Positions 1-10,592 of a stretch of DNA of 64,000 nt are shown here, piece after piece; the first letter of the stretch is position 1, and every line of letters starts with the position of its first letter. Made by a program: the position numbers and the translations under genes. The stretch comes from Moritella sp. Urea-trap-13. GTDB taxonomy: Bacteria; Pseudomonadota; Gammaproteobacteria; Enterobacterales; Moritellaceae. The stretch covers positions 164,486 to 228,485 of the forward strand of contig NZ_PJCA01000037.1 in assembly GCF_002836355.1 (NCBI RefSeq), in the 5' to 3' direction. The notes beneath the pieces were generated by a model that was given only the letters and a program-made list of their open reading frames with translations, was not told the DNA's origin and did not search any database.

Positions 1-989
1 TGGTTTATATCCAAGATTATATGTTCTACTGGTACCTCGCGATCCCCTTTTTAGTCATTCCTATGGTAGGCAATGCCGCCATCCGCGCCACCGGTGACAC
101 CAAAACTCCCAGCAGAGTCATGATAATAGCTGGTTTTATGAATGGCCTGCTCGACCCGTTATTAATTTTTGGACTTGGTCCGTTCCCTGAACTCGGCGTC
201 AAAGGTGCTGCTATTGCGTCTGGTCTGTCGTGGTTAATAACCTTTGCGGTGGCGATCTATTTATTACGCTATCGTGAACAACTGCTGCTATTAACTAAAC
301 CAAATCTGACTAGCATGCTTAAAAATTGGCGTAAGATTGCCGCGATCGGTATGCCAGCCTCGTTAACCAATATGCTTAGCCCAGTAAACAATGCGTTTGT
401 AATGTGGCAATTGGCGGCATTTAGCACCACAGCAGTGGCAGCTTATGGTGCAGGTACTCGCCTAGAAGCGATTTTATTAATAGGCATGATCGCCGTGAGT
501 TCGATGCTCTCGCCTTTTATTGCTCAAAACTCGTCAGCGAATAAGCCACAACGTTGTTTAACAGCCATCAAGCTGGCGATCCGTTATGCATTAATATCAC
601 AACTGGCTATTTATCTGCTGATTGCTTTAACCGCCCCGTATATCGCTACTTTATTCAGTGATGATGTGGCTGTGATCAGCCACCTATCGTTATACCTATA
701 TATCATCCCAGCATCATTTGCGATGCAAGGTATTATGATGGCCGTCGCGTCGAGCCTAAACGGCTTTAATCGACCTATGTCAGCACTGAGTCTTAGCGTG
801 CTGCGTTCACTGTTAATCATTAGCTTGTCGAGTATTGGCGGTTATTATGATGGTGAGAGAGGCATCTTCTTTGGTATCGCCAGTGCCAACGTATTAGTTG
901 GTTTATTAGCCTTGTACTACGCCCAGCAATTACAACAGGAATTGCGTAATGACTTACATCCTAAGGCTGTGCCGACAACAGGGAAATAA
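1..989 (+). CDS. MATE-family multidrug/Na+ antiporter, 5'-truncated by the window edge
   Basis: This is the C-terminal part (about 328 residues) of a multidrug and toxic compound extrusion protein, an inner-membrane exporter driven by Na+ or H+. The reading frame is already open at base 3, and a Val-Tyr-Ile-Gln-Asp-Tyr stretch precedes the first Met at base 21, so the true start lies outside the window. The protein is almost entirely hydrophobic helices. It carries the family-typical stretch 'GNAAIRATGDTKTPS' near the visible N-terminus and a polar loop before the second half. The drug or cation exported cannot be told from sequence. No neighbour suggests a substrate. Confidence 0.85.
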   Translation, partial: VYIQDYMFYWYLAIPFLVIPMVGNAAIRATGDTKTPSRVMIIAGFMNGLLDPLLIFGLGPFPELGVKGAAIASGLSWLITFAVAIYLLRYREQLLLLTKPNLTSMLKNWRKIAAIGMPASLTNMLSPVNNAFVMWQLAAFSTTAVAAYGAGTRLEAILLIGMIAVSSMLSPFIAQNSSANKPQRCLTAIKLAIRYALISQLAIYLLIALTAPYIATLFSDDVAVISHLSLYLYIIPASFAMQGIMMAVASSLNGFNRPMSALSLSVLRSLLIISLSSIGGYYDGERGIFFGIASANVLVGLLALYYAQQLQQELRNDLHPKAVPTTGK

Positions 990-1068
990 TCTACTCTCTA
1001 GATGACGATTCAAGACCAATAAACACAATTAACTAAATAGCCCCCTCGAAAGAGGGCTAAGTTAACCA

Positions 1069-3141
1069 TTAAGACAGTTTGAATTTATTGACCAGTGCAG
1101 CCAACTGTTCATTTGCCGCAGCCAAGTTTTGGGTACTTTCTGTAGTTTCCTGTCCATTTGCTGTCAACTCCTGCACCATCCCCTGAATGGTATGCATGTT
1201 ACGAGTGATCTCTTCGGTGACCGAGCTTTGCTCTTCTGATGCAGTCGCAATTTGCACACTCAGATCATTAATAACCACAATTGACTCGGTCATAATATCT
1301 AAGCTCTCTGCAACTCGTGAGGCATTGTCGGCAACCTGCTCACAGCTCTGCTTAGTCTCGTCCATCACATCAACAGCAATAGAAGCATCACGACGCAGTG
1401 TAGTCAACATGTCATTAATTTGAGCAGTGCTGTCTTGCGTACGAGCGGCAAGGGAGCGCACTTCATCCGCCACGACCGCAAAACCACGTCCCTGCTCACC
1501 AGCACGCGCTGCTTCAATAGCCGCATTAAGCGCAAGCAGATTGGTTTGATCGGCAATGCCGCCGATAACTTCTAGCACAGTAGCGATTTGCTGAGTATTA
1601 TTATTCATAGTGTGAATACTGTCTGAGGCCGTTTCCATCTCAGTAACCAGTGCCATTACGCTGTTGGATGCTTCTGTCACGGTTATCTTAGAGGCCATAC
1701 CCTCATCTGTCGCACTCTGAGTATTCGCTGCTGTCTGTACCGCATTTTGCGCCACGATATCAGCCGTCGTACTCATTTCTGTAATGGCAGTAACAGCAAG
1801 TTCGGTTTCTGCGGTATGGTTGTTTAGTGCCAGACTATTACGTTCTGATTGTGTATGAATCTGCTTAATACCGTCGGTAATATGTCCCGAAGCCTGTGAA
1901 ATTTCCAACATCATAGACTGCAAATAACCGATAAAGGTGTTGACCGAATGGCTGATATCAGCCACTTCGTCATCAGACGTGATCACAAGGCGCGAAGTTA
2001 AATCAGCTTCGCCAGTAGACAGGGTATCGATACGTGTTTTTAGCACGACTAATTCTTTAACTATCTTGTTCACCACCCAAATAGATGCCAACACCGACAG
2101 CACAAATAACACGGCTGCAAAGCCGAGACTGCGAGAAACTTCGGCACCAAATATCGCTTTAGTTGCATCAGTTAAACTTTCTTGTATCGAAGTAACATCA
2201 CTTTCGTAAGCCCCAGTACCAATAATCCAGCGCCACTCAGGCATGATTTTGCGTACGTAGGTGATCTTATTCTCCGTTTTATTGGTTGCTGGATTTTCGA
2301 ATTCCACTAAAAAGAATGCGTCTGAATTACCGGACAGAGCAGATATTGCATCTCGGGTATTTTTCACAGTTTGACCAACTAGCGCGCTGTTAGTATGCGC
2401 AAGGATCTTACCTTTAGTATCTTGGATCCAAAAATATCCGTTTTTACCATACTTAGCCGCAACAATATTTTTAAGCGCTGTATCAATATTATCCTGTTTT
2501 AAGGTACTGATATATTCACCGGTGGCGACTACTATATTTAGCGGTTTAAAGTAAAATGATACTGATAATTTCTCTTCCACCGATCGTGTAACTGGGTTTG
2601 AAAAATAATAACTGCTAAAACCAACTTCACCTTTTCTTGCTGATTCCACGATATGTCTAGCGTAGAAAACACCTTTATTATCAGTGGCATCATAACTGCT
2701 GCGACCGATGATATTACGGTCTTCCCCGTTAGCCATATTAATAACGGTATCGGCATCATAGGCAAAGATATACCGACCATTACCCCATTGGTAATTATTG
2801 ATAAAGGCAAAAATAGCCAACTTGGCTTCTTCCTGTGAATTACTCGCCTCATACATCTTAGTAATGGTCTGCTTAAACGTCGTGATCTCAGTGCGTAACT
2901 CCGCTTTTATATTCTCAACTTTAGACTGCTCGTAAAGGTCGGCAAGCGATAATGTGATGGTGTCAACTTGCCCCCGCAGATTGTTTTTGATTACACTTTC
3001 AACTTGAGTGCTGACATTTTGCTTTTCTGCTGCAAGCACTGACTTTTCAATATTCAACATACTGATAATAAAGAAGCTGCTCACCGCCAGTAATGCAACA
3101 CACACGGTTGCGATTAATTTAATCTTAATAGTCATTTTCAT
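1069..3141 (-). CDS. Methyl-accepting chemotaxis protein with double Cache sensor
   Basis: This is a full-length chemoreceptor of 690 residues. An N-terminal membrane helix (about residues 9-28) is followed by a periplasmic region of about 300 residues containing two similar Cache modules. Each module has a Gly-rich '[10 protein letters not shown]'/'[10 protein letters not shown]' strand and a C-terminal 'GTGAYES'-like end. A second membrane helix lies at about 334-358, followed by HAMP and a methyl-accepting domain. The signalling hairpin that contacts CheA/CheW is visible around residues 530-565 ('[18 protein letters not shown]'). The family relays ligand binding to the flagellar motor. Cache modules often bind small organic acids or amino acids, but the ligand here is unknown. 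It is monocistronic, convergent with the MATE gene. Confidence 0.93.
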   Translation of the reverse strand: MKMTIKIKLIATVCVALLAVSSFFIISMLNIEKSVLAAEKQNVSTQVESVIKNNLRGQVDTITLSLADLYEQSKVENIKAELRTEITTFKQTITKMYEASNSQEEAKLAIFAFINNYQWGNGRYIFAYDADTVINMANGEDRNIIGRSSYDATDNKGVFYARHIVESARKGEVGFSSYYFSNPVTRSVEEKLSVSFYFKPLNIVVATGEYISTLKQDNIDTALKNIVAAKYGKNGYFWIQDTKGKILAHTNSALVGQTVKNTRDAISALSGNSDAFFLVEFENPATNKTENKITYVRKIMPEWRWIIGTGAYESDVTSIQESLTDATKAIFGAEVSRSLGFAAVLFVLSVLASIWVVNKIVKELVVLKTRIDTLSTGEADLTSRLVITSDDEVADISHSVNTFIGYLQSMMLEISQASGHITDGIKQIHTQSERNSLALNNHTAETELAVTAITEMSTTADIVAQNAVQTAANTQSATDEGMASKITVTEASNSVMALVTEMETASDSIHTMNNNTQQIATVLEVIGGIADQTNLLALNAAIEAARAGEQGRGFAVVADEVRSLAARTQDSTAQINDMLTTLRRDASIAVDVMDETKQSCEQVADNASRVAESLDIMTESIVVINDLSVQIATASEEQSSVTEEITRNMHTIQGMVQELTANGQETTESTQNLAAANEQLAALVNKFKLS

Positions 3142-3825
3142 TAGGGGTTCATTTCTCCAAAAACTAGCGTAATTTCAACGTCAATTATCGTAAGCAAGTG
3201 TCAATAACTGTCAGGTGGAAATTAACATAAAAACAATCTTGGTATAATAATTTTATGTTAAGTCGATCACAAACATTGACATAGATCATGACTCATTCAC
3301 AACCTGCGTAATTTATACTCACGAATAAGAACAACCTCAAATACAACTTTCTTTAAAATCACCAAAAATAAATAAAAACCTTAAAATCAAAAGCTTAAAT
3401 AAAACCAGTCCAGTGATTGGCCTATTTTCAACAATTAAATTACGCCACCAAGCTATTTAATTCTTTTGCCCAACTTACCCATTTACGACTTATGTTGCTC
3501 TAATCGTTATTCATTATTGCCAACCATGACAGCTCGAACTGCAGAATCAATTTCCCAACGAAAAGCCTGCCTAACAGTCTACATATTCAGCCAATTCATC
3601 AGTGTTAATGGATCTCCCCCTAAATACCAAATTTACACTACTAATATGCACTAATAATCCATCAAACCTGCTGTTTCTTAGGGCAAATAAAAATATATTT
3701 AGTATTTTTAAAACTTTGTTTACAAAGGTGATCCAAGCACGTTTTATCCACTAAAATACCACGTATTATCCGCTCATAAATTTTGTATTTCCCCTTTCGC
3801 ATAGATCAAATAACAGAGCGTATTC
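3142..3825. other. Intergenic region between the chemoreceptor and aspA
   Basis: 684 bases separate two divergent genes. A 62-codon reading frame at 3466-3654 has no ribosome-binding site and no recognisable product, so I do not call it a gene. The region is AT-rich. The only regulatory candidates seen are the boxes listed at 3256-3289. The aspA start has only a weak purine stretch upstream. Confidence 0.6.
3256..3289. promoter_or_regulatory. Candidate CRP site followed by FNR-like box
   Basis: TGTTA-N6-TCACA at 3256-3271 differs from the CRP consensus TGTGA-N6-TCACA at one position. TTGAC-N4-ATCAT at 3276-3289 matches eight of ten positions of the FNR consensus TTGAT-N4-ATCAA. The boxes lie about 115 bp upstream of the chemoreceptor and about 540 bp upstream of aspA, so the former is the likelier target. 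This is motif matching only. Confidence 0.35.
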
Positions 3826-5277
3826 ATGACTGTATTAGCAACCGACTTCATTCAAGAAACCCGTTTAGAAACTGACTTATTAGGTGTTAAAAAAATTCCT
3901 ACACAAGCGTATTACGGCATTCATACATTAAGAGCGATGGAAAACTTCCGCATCAGTAATGAAAAGATCGGCGACTGTCCTGAATTTGTACGTGGCATGG
4001 TAAAAACCAAAAAAGCAGCAGCATTAGCCAATGGTATTTTAGGCACTATTCCAGAAGACATTAGTGACGCGATCGTTAACGCTTGTGACACGCTGCTAGC
4101 TACCGACCATTTCTACAATCAATTTCCGGTTGATGCATTCCAAGGTGGTGCCGGTACATCGGTAAACATGAATACTAATGAAGTGATCGCCAATATCGCC
4201 TTAGAGAAAATGGGCCATGCTAAAGGTGCTTATAGCCACATCAACCCCAATGATCACGTCAATAAAAGCCAAAGTACCAACGATGCTTACCCAACCGGGT
4301 TCCGTGTGGCTTTGTTTGAACGCAGCAATGCGGTATTAACAGCATTAACCTCATTAAGCGAAACGTTCTTAACTAAATCACTCGAGTTTAACGACGTATT
4401 AAAAATGGGCCGTACCCAGTTACAAGACGCGGTACCGATGACTCTTGGTCAAGAATTCCGTGCTTTTGGTATTACCTTAAGAGAAGAAATAAAAAGCATC
4501 AAGCGTTGCCAAGAATTACTGCTTGAGGTTAACTTAGGCGCAACCGCTATTGGCACAGGTTTAAATACCCCTATCGGTTATTCAGAACTGGCGATTGCTA
4601 AGCTAGCTGAGATTACTGGTCATGCATTTGTACCTGCTGAAGATTTAGTCGAAGCAACCTCTGACTGTGGTGCTTATGTGATGTTGTCGAGTGGATTAAA
4701 ACGCTTAGCAGTAAAACTATCTAAAATTTGTAACGATTTACGCCTACTTTCTTCTGGTCCTCGTACTGGTTTAAATGAAATTAACCTACCAGAAATGCAA
4801 GCTGGTTCATCAATTATGCCAGCAAAAGTGAACCCGGTGATCCCAGAAGTAGTGAACCAAGTGGCATTTAAAGTATGTGGTAACGATTTAACCATCACCA
4901 TGGCTGCTGAAGCAGGACAATTACAATTGAATGTAATGGAGCCTGTGATTGGTCAATGCCTATTTGAATCATTATCGTTATTAGAAAATGCGTGTTTCAC
5001 GCTACAAGATAAATGTGTTAAAGGCATTACGGCTAATCGCAAGGTATGCCAAGATTTTGTCTTAAACTCGATCGGTATTATCACTTATCTAAATCCATTT
5101 ATTGGTCATCATGAAGGTGATGTTATCGGTAAAATCTGTGCTGAAACAGGTAAGAATGTACGTGAAGTGGTGCTAGAGCGTGGTTTATTGTCTGCGGAAG
5201 AGTTAGACGAGATCTTCTCTATCGAAAACTTAATGAATCCAAAATACACAGCACAACGTTTCGCTAAAGCAGTTTAA
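3826..5277 (+). CDS. aspA: Aspartate ammonia-lyase
   Basis: Deaminates L-aspartate to fumarate and ammonia in the cytoplasm, feeding anaerobic fumarate respiration and aspartate catabolism. At 483 residues it is full length for the fumarase/aspartase superfamily. The superfamily signature '[11 protein letters not shown]' lies at residues 327-337, on the flexible loop that carries the catalytic serine. Other superfamily regions are '[14 protein letters not shown]' and '[16 protein letters not shown]'. In E. coli aspA lies next to fxsA and near dcuA and dsbD; here fxsA and a dsbD fragment are still nearby, with about 6 kb of efflux and cobA genes between. It ends at a strong shared terminator. 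Confidence 0.97.
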   Translation: MTVLATDFIQETRLETDLLGVKKIPTQAYYGIHTLRAMENFRISNEKIGDCPEFVRGMVKTKKAAALANGILGTIPEDISDAIVNACDTLLATDHFYNQFPVDAFQGGAGTSVNMNTNEVIANIALEKMGHAKGAYSHINPNDHVNKSQSTNDAYPTGFRVALFERSNAVLTALTSLSETFLTKSLEFNDVLKMGRTQLQDAVPMTLGQEFRAFGITLREEIKSIKRCQELLLEVNLGATAIGTGLNTPIGYSELAIAKLAEITGHAFVPAEDLVEATSDCGAYVMLSSGLKRLAVKLSKICNDLRLLSSGPRTGLNEINLPEMQAGSSIMPAKVNPVIPEVVNQVAFKVCGNDLTITMAAEAGQLQLNVMEPVIGQCLFESLSLLENACFTLQDKCVKGITANRKVCQDFVLNSIGIITYLNPFIGHHEGDVIGKICAETGKNVREVVLERGLLSAEELDEIFSIENLMNPKYTAQRFAKAV

Positions 5278-5340
5278 TTAAAGCGAATTAATATTTTTAT
5301 ATCTAAGGCATAAGTTAAGACATAAGTTAACTGCTTAAAC

Positions 5341-5382
5341 AAAATCCCTGTTACTGCTATAAACAGTAACGGGGATTTTTTT
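5341..5382. terminator. Bidirectional intrinsic terminator between aspA and the RND operon
   Basis: A 15-bp stem (5342-5356 with 5364-5378, one G-U pair) has a 7-base loop. It is flanked by A's on the left and a run of T's on the right, so it works in both directions for these convergent units. Confidence 0.9.
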
Positions 5383-5403
5383 ATGCCTTCAACGGCTTTA
5401 TAG

Positions 5404-8400
5404 CTAAGCCACGACAGTCGTCACTGCAAATGCCCTTTTACGACTCATCAACACAAAAATTGCTGGTACAAAGTAAAACGATAATAACGTCGTTAATACC
5501 GTGCCACCAGCGATAGCAATGGCAAATGGCGGCCAGAAACCACCACCCGCTAAGATTAACGGTAAGAAACCACCAACCGTAGTAATAGTCGTTGACGAGA
5601 TATGCCGTGTACAACTGGTAATGGCATTGATGATCGCATCGCTATCACCGGCAACGGCTTTTGGATCTGATTTTAACTCAGCCAAAATAACAATCGCGGC
5701 ATTAATCGCTAACCCCATCAGCCCTAACAAGCCAATGATCACGGTAAAGCCAAATGGATAATTAAATACGTAAACGCTAAGTAATCCTAAACCCACAGAT
5801 TGGATAGCTGATAATACAATCACCCCACCCAAGCGGAACGAATTGAATGACAGCACCACGATAATAATCAATAACATCACGATCACGCCAACACTGGCTA
5901 ACAAGTTGCCCACAGCGTCATTACGCTTCGCCGATTCACCACCAAATTCCATTCGATAACCCGGTGGCAATACAAAGTTTTCACTGGCTAAGCGCGCAGA
6001 AAAATCATTCAACACCGTAGAGGGTAATACCCCTGCGACTAAATAACCTTCAACCGTGTTAACCCGCACCCCATTCCAATGCGGAATAGCACCACGACTT
6101 GGGCTTAAAGCTAACTCTGTTAATGCCACCAGCGGAATATTACCTTGTGACTGTGGTGAACTCAGGCTGATATCGGCTAAGTCAGACAAACTACTGCGCT
6201 GTTCATTGGCAATACGTACCCGAACCGGAATTGATTCCGTGGCTTCGATAATCGAACCATTCACCGTACCGTGTAAGGTAGATTGTAATTGAGTCGCCAC
6301 ATCCGTCAGGGTTAGACCGGCCAATTGACTGACATCTTCGTTAATCTTCAGCCATATTTTCGGTAACCCAGGTTGGATAGTAGCCCGTGTATGAATGACA
6401 TTTTCGGTGCCAATTAAGATGCGCCTAGCCTCGTCACCTAAGGTTTTCAAGGTATCGAGATTAGGACCAAACAAACGCAATTCAATAGGTGCTCGAAACG
6501 GAGGTCCCTGCTCTAATTTACGCACTAATATCTGCGCTTCAGGGATCGCATTATCGAGTAAGATTTGTAATGACGGAACTAACGCATTAACTTGCTGAAA
6601 GCTATCACCGGTGACCATAGCTTGGGCGTAATACTGGGCGCCATCTTTACTCGGCATCAAGTTATAGTAAAAAGACGGGGCATTGTTACCAATAAACCAA
6701 CGTACTTTACTGATCCCTTGTTGCTGCGCCAGTAAATCACTGATGGTTTTCGTCATGGCTTCGGTAGCGATAATACTGGTTTGCACTGGCATGAATAACT
6801 CGATATGAAACATGTCGCGATCCGAGGCCGGAAAGAACTGTTCATCCAAATGCTTGGCTAACATAAACCCGCTTAAAGGTAAGATAAATACCAAGGCAAT
6901 ACTCAATTTAGGTCTAGCTAATACCAATACCAAGGATTGGCGAAAAGCCTTGGCTAAACCCGCTAATTCAATACCATTGTTATACCAAGTCATTGGTCGT
7001 GCTGATTCACCTTCCGCATGACCAGTCAGAAATTGTCCCGACAGACCGGCAACGATAGTATGCGACACTAAATATGAGCCAATTAATGCAAAGATAACGC
7101 TTAAGGCAATACCACTAACAAATTCACCCGATGGACCCGGCATCATCACAATAGGCATAAAGGCCAATATAGTGGTTAGCGTCGAGCCTAATAACGGCAG
7201 CCATAAATGCTTGATCGCACCTTGCACCGCAACGCTGGCAGTGAATCCCTGTTGGCGACGTTTTTGGATGGTATCCGCCATCACAATGGCGTTATCCACC
7301 ATGATCCCCAATGCCACCACTAATCCCGTTACCGACATTTGATGAATTGGTAAGCCGTAATAGTTCATCACGGTTAAGGTAAACAATACCGTTAATGGTA
7401 AGGATAAGGTGACGATTAATGCTGCGCGCCAACCTAAGGTCACGAATAACACCACTGCGATCAACGAGAAGCCAATCAAGATGTTTTCCACCAATCCTTG
7501 CAGCCGGTCTTCGGTGTACTGAGATTGGTCAAACAATACTTCGGTGGTTAATGACGCAGGCAATTGCAGGTTAAAGCCAGCAACTACTTCATCCACTTCA
7601 GCACTCCACTTATCAATCCGTAAATTAGGCAACATACGCGTGGATACCACGACTGCATATTGGCCATCAACTAACGCTATCTCTTGCGCTGGCCACTGTA
7701 GTTTTTTACTTATCTGGGCAATATCACCTAAGCGCACCACACCACCGTTACTGTCATTAAGTAACGGGATCTGACGGATCCTATCTACCGAGTTAAACGA
7801 TCCAGCCACTTCGATCTGCATTTGGTTATAATCATTAATGATATTACCTGCAGACACTTTGGCATCCGCGGCTAAAATAATGTTGGAAATAGCTTGAGTA
7901 GATAACGACAAATTCGCCGCTAAATGTTTATCTATTTCCACCAATATTTGTTCTTCACCACGACCAAATAAACTGACAATGTCGGTACCGGCGATCACCT
8001 TTAATTGGTTTTGTAATTCTTTGCCATAACGACCCAGCGTGGTTAAATCAACCTTGCTATCACCCTGCCATTTAACTGCAATCAACTGGGTATAAGCATA
8101 ACCACGGTCATCCTCTAATCGCGGTGCAACAGCCGCTGGCGGTAATTCGCTGGTCACATCATTAAGTAGATCTCGTACCCGTGACCACACAGGTACAGTA
8201 TCTGTAATAGTATCGTGTAACTTCAATTGTACGATGGAGATACCCGGTCTTGACGTAGAGGTAATACGTTTAATATCAGCTAGTTTACGTAACTTCTGTT
8301 CTATTTTCTCGGTAACTAAAGCTTCGACACGTTCCGCACTGGCGCCCGGCAAGACCGTTAACACGCTGGCGATCCGATTAGTGATCCTTGGATCTTCCGT

Positions 8401-8496
8401 GCGTGGCAATGTCGCCAACGAACCAAGACCAGCCACAATTAACAGGATAATCAGCAGTGCCATTAGCCGGTTATTTTCTGTAAACGCCTTGATCAT
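5404..8496 (-). CDS. RND-family efflux transporter (inner-membrane pump)
   Basis: A resistance-nodulation-division pump of 1030 residues, the proton-driven inner-membrane part of a tripartite efflux system. The expected plan is visible: an N-terminal helix, a large periplasmic porter half, a helix bundle, then a repeat of the same plan. Helix 4 carries 'GIMVDNAIVMADT' near residue 400, so the first of the two acidic proton-relay positions of AcrB-type pumps is Asp while the second is Asn, a variation seen in other branches of the family. The start codon overlaps the stop of the upstream adaptor gene (ATGA), showing translational coupling. No outer-membrane gene follows, so it presumably uses a TolC-like channel encoded elsewhere. 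Substrate unknown. Confidence 0.95.
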   Translation of the reverse strand: MIKAFTENNRLMALLIILLIVAGLGSLATLPRTEDPRITNRIASVLTVLPGASAERVEALVTEKIEQKLRKLADIKRITSTSRPGISIVQLKLHDTITDTVPVWSRVRDLLNDVTSELPPAAVAPRLEDDRGYAYTQLIAVKWQGDSKVDLTTLGRYGKELQNQLKVIAGTDIVSLFGRGEEQILVEIDKHLAANLSLSTQAISNIILAADAKVSAGNIINDYNQMQIEVAGSFNSVDRIRQIPLLNDSNGGVVRLGDIAQISKKLQWPAQEIALVDGQYAVVVSTRMLPNLRIDKWSAEVDEVVAGFNLQLPASLTTEVLFDQSQYTEDRLQGLVENILIGFSLIAVVLFVTLGWRAALIVTLSLPLTVLFTLTVMNYYGLPIHQMSVTGLVVALGIMVDNAIVMADTIQKRRQQGFTASVAVQGAIKHLWLPLLGSTLTTILAFMPIVMMPGPSGEFVSGIALSVIFALIGSYLVSHTIVAGLSGQFLTGHAEGESARPMTWYNNGIELAGLAKAFRQSLVLVLARPKLSIALVFILPLSGFMLAKHLDEQFFPASDRDMFHIELFMPVQTSIIATEAMTKTISDLLAQQQGISKVRWFIGNNAPSFYYNLMPSKDGAQYYAQAMVTGDSFQQVNALVPSLQILLDNAIPEAQILVRKLEQGPPFRAPIELRLFGPNLDTLKTLGDEARRILIGTENVIHTRATIQPGLPKIWLKINEDVSQLAGLTLTDVATQLQSTLHGTVNGSIIEATESIPVRVRIANEQRSSLSDLADISLSSPQSQGNIPLVALTELALSPSRGAIPHWNGVRVNTVEGYLVAGVLPSTVLNDFSARLASENFVLPPGYRMEFGGESAKRNDAVGNLLASVGVIVMLLIIIVVLSFNSFRLGGVIVLSAIQSVGLGLLSVYVFNYPFGFTVIIGLLGLMGLAINAAIVILAELKSDPKAVAGDSDAIINAITSCTRHISSTTITTVGGFLPLILAGGGFWPPFAIAIAGGTVLTTLLSFYFVPAIFVLMSRKRAFAVTTVVA

Positions 8497-9689
8497 ATTT
8501 TATGCTCCGCAGTCGCTGTATCCACAGCTTTATTAGCAAAGGCTTGCTGATGACTCAGAGTGACGACCTGCCCCGGAACAAAACGATGAATGCCCGCATT
8601 GACATAGGCTTGATTGTTTTTCAGATCACCTTGTACATATGCCGCAGTCTCAGTGGCATGCAATACCGTCACCGTGGTGCTTTTCAGTTGGAATAACGCT
8701 GGGGATTGTTGAGGATCAAGATCGCGTTGGGCGACGTCTTGATCTAAGGTATAGATATTCCACATACCGCGCACACCATCGGTGATCGCGCTTAACGGTA
8801 CCCAATAACCCGACTGCTGATACGCTTGAGACAAGGTAAGGTAAGCCAATTGGCCATTATAAACCGGGCTGTTATCCGCGATTGAAAAACGTAAACTAAT
8901 GGTACGTGTAACGCTGTTAACCTCATTACCCATGCTCAGCAATGTCGCGTTATAGTTAATACCAGCGATCTGAAGTTGATGTGCCTTACCCTTTAACTGT
9001 TTGATGAAACTAGCAGGGACACCAACGATAACCTCTGATGTGCCCGTTTGTAATAATCGAAAAGCCGTAGTACCCGCGGCAATCACTTCACCTTGAGCAA
9101 TTTGACGACTACTAACAATACCAGCAAACGGCGCTAATAGTTTTGATTTATCAATACGGTACTGACTGGCTTCTAATGCCGACAAGGTACTGCGAATATT
9201 GGCCGCAATAACACGTTTTTGCGACGACAACTCATCAATTTTTTGTTCTGAGGTAAAACCACGCTCACTCAACGAACTTAAACGGGTTAAATTTGCTTGG
9301 ATCAAATCAAACTCGGCTTGGCCTTGCTGTAATTGCGCTTCCAACTGGTTACGTTCGATTAATAACAACTGGGTATTAAGCTCTGCCAGTAATTGCCCTT
9401 TCTCAACTTGTTGGCCTTCAATCACATGCAGGGTTTTAATAATGCCCGCAAATTCAAAACCCAAGTTGGCATCTTGTTGAGCAATCACCTTGCCGACAAA
9501 CTTATTTTCAACCTGATAGCTATCTTGCTGAGTTAATTGCTCACTACTTGCTTGTAAATAATGTGATGGTTGCGGCGTTTCATCCGCAACAACCTTACTG
9601 CATGCTTGCAATCCGATCATCATTAGCACTACACTTGACCATTGTGCTGCTTTAGCATACGAACCTATTAGGTAACTCTTTATAATCAT
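8493..9689 (-). CDS. RND periplasmic adaptor (membrane fusion lipoprotein)
   Basis: A HlyD/AcrA-type adaptor that bridges the RND pump and an outer-membrane channel. I start it at the ATG at 9689, which has an AAAGGA ribosome-binding site; a longer frame up to 9725 lacks one. The resulting 398-residue protein begins with a lipoprotein signal ending at 'GLQAC' (Cys30), so it is probably lipid-anchored. The biotinyl-lipoyl half-motifs are seen as 'GFEFAGIIKTLHVIEGQQVEKGQLLAEL' (shortened: Gly-rich strand then 'EGQQVEKG') and 'APFAGIVSS', with a coiled coil between. It is first gene of a two-gene operon with the pump and divergent from the TetR gene, whose operators lie just upstream. Confidence 0.93.
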   Translation of the reverse strand: MIIKSYLIGSYAKAAQWSSVVLMMIGLQACSKVVADETPQPSHYLQASSEQLTQQDSYQVENKFVGKVIAQQDANLGFEFAGIIKTLHVIEGQQVEKGQLLAELNTQLLLIERNQLEAQLQQGQAEFDLIQANLTRLSSLSERGFTSEQKIDELSSQKRVIAANIRSTLSALEASQYRIDKSKLLAPFAGIVSSRQIAQGEVIAAGTTAFRLLQTGTSEVIVGVPASFIKQLKGKAHQLQIAGINYNATLLSMGNEVNSVTRTISLRFSIADNSPVYNGQLAYLTLSQAYQQSGYWVPLSAITDGVRGMWNIYTLDQDVAQRDLDPQQSPALFQLKSTTVTVLHATETAAYVQGDLKNNQAYVNAGIHRFVPGQVVTLSHQQAFANKAVDTATAEHKI

Positions 9690-9751
9690 AGTGAATATTC
9701 CTTTCTTGCGTGCTATCCAACGCAACCCTTCCGTTTCGACCTTTTATAAAC

Positions 9752-9767
9752 TAGACTCACTAGTCTA
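9752..9767. promoter_or_regulatory. TetR-type operator, copy 1
   Basis: TAGAC-N6-GTCTA, part of a larger palindrome with 7-bp arms. It lies in the divergent promoter region of the RND operon and tetR. The same half-sites with the same 6-bp spacer recur 40 bp away, which is good evidence for a repressor site. Confidence 0.7.
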
Positions 9768-9791
9768 GCTACAAAAACAGTTAAATCAAAC

Positions 9792-9807
9792 TAGACCGTA
9801 CAGTCTA
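9792..9807. promoter_or_regulatory. TetR-type operator, copy 2
   Basis: TAGAC-N6-GTCTA, centred 40 bp from copy 1 (about four helical turns, so on the same DNA face) and 75 bp upstream of the tetR start. Together the two sites could control both divergent units. Confidence 0.7.
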
Positions 9808-9881
9808 CTTTAGTTGTATTAACACATATATAACATTTATTAGCAAGGCTGTATGTTCAAACTACCAGCGGTATAAGTGAT

Positions 9882-10496
9882 ATGAACAAACCAAGAGCAA
9901 AGAGTGAAGTAAAGCGTAATCAAATACTGGATGCGGCAACACTGCAGTTTACTCAGCATGGGTACGCAGCAACGAGCATGGAATTGATTGCTAAATTAGC
10001 TGGGGTTTCTAAGCAAACCGTGTACAGCCACTTTGGTAATAAAGATGAATTATTTATTACCGCGATCAGCTATAAGTGTGAACAATTGGGCGTAACAGAA
10101 CTGTTACCCGAGAATTTAGGCCCGGTTGAATCGACCTTGACGTTATTCGCACAGCGCTTTTTTACCATGATCACATCAACAGATTCCATGGCGGTACATC
10201 GCACTTGCGCTGCAGAATGTCTTGCCCATCCGCATTTATCACGGTTATTTTTTGAAGCGGGTCCGCTGTTTGTGATCGACAAATTAGCCCATTGTTTGGC
10301 CGAGTATCATCGCCGCGGCGAACTGGATATCGAAGACTGCCGTGAAGCGGCAATTCAATTACTGGCGATCATCAAAGGTGAGCAGTGGACACGATTAGAA
10401 TTTAATATTGAAGAGTCGTTAACAGAGCAGGAAATTAACCATTATTTACAACGTTCTGTGCGCCTATTTGTACGTGGCTATCAAAGTTTAGGTTAA
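9882..10496 (+). CDS. TetR/AcrR-family repressor of the adjacent RND operon
   Basis: A 204-residue one-component regulator. The N-terminal helix-turn-helix is clear ('GVSKQTVYSHFGNKDELF', about residues 44-61), preceded by the usual 'RNQILDAATLQFTQHGYAATSMELIAKLA' region. The C-terminal ligand domain has the AcrR-like 'GEQWTRLEF' stretch. It is divergent from the adaptor-pump operon, and two identical-spacing palindromes lie between them, so local repression relieved by an efflux substrate is the likely control. The inducer is not predictable. Its stop codon lies in an odd heptamer repeat. Confidence 0.92.
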   Translation: MNKPRAKSEVKRNQILDAATLQFTQHGYAATSMELIAKLAGVSKQTVYSHFGNKDELFITAISYKCEQLGVTELLPENLGPVESTLTLFAQRFFTMITSTDSMAVHRTCAAECLAHPHLSRLFFEAGPLFVIDKLAHCLAEYHRRGELDIEDCREAAIQLLAIIKGEQWTRLEFNIEESLTEQEINHYLQRSVRLFVRGYQSLG

Positions 10497-10528
10497 AGGT
10501 TAAAGGTTAAAGTTTAAATTTAAACTTT
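10491..10528. repeat. Heptamer repeat followed by a perfect 20-bp palindrome
   Basis: GGTTAAA occurs three times in tandem at 10491-10511, taking in the tetR stop codon. The palindrome AAAGTTTAAATTTAAACTTT overlaps it at 10509-10528. The function is unknown; it may simply be a slippage-prone 3' end ahead of the terminator. Confidence 0.6.
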
Positions 10529-10541
10529 TAGTAAAAAGCAA

Positions 10542-10578
10542 AGTAATCAGGGTTATGCTGAACATAACCCTGATTACT
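10542..10578. terminator. Bidirectional terminator between tetR and cobA
   Basis: A perfect 16-bp stem (10542-10557 with 10563-10578) and a 5-base loop between convergent genes. The U-tract is better on the minus side (cobA). Confidence 0.8.
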
Positions 10579-10592
10579 AGCTTTATATAGCG

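Noticed and set aside
3466..3654. 62-codon frame between the chemoreceptor and aspA
   Set aside because: No ribosome-binding site, no recognisable domain and composition like the surrounding intergenic DNA.
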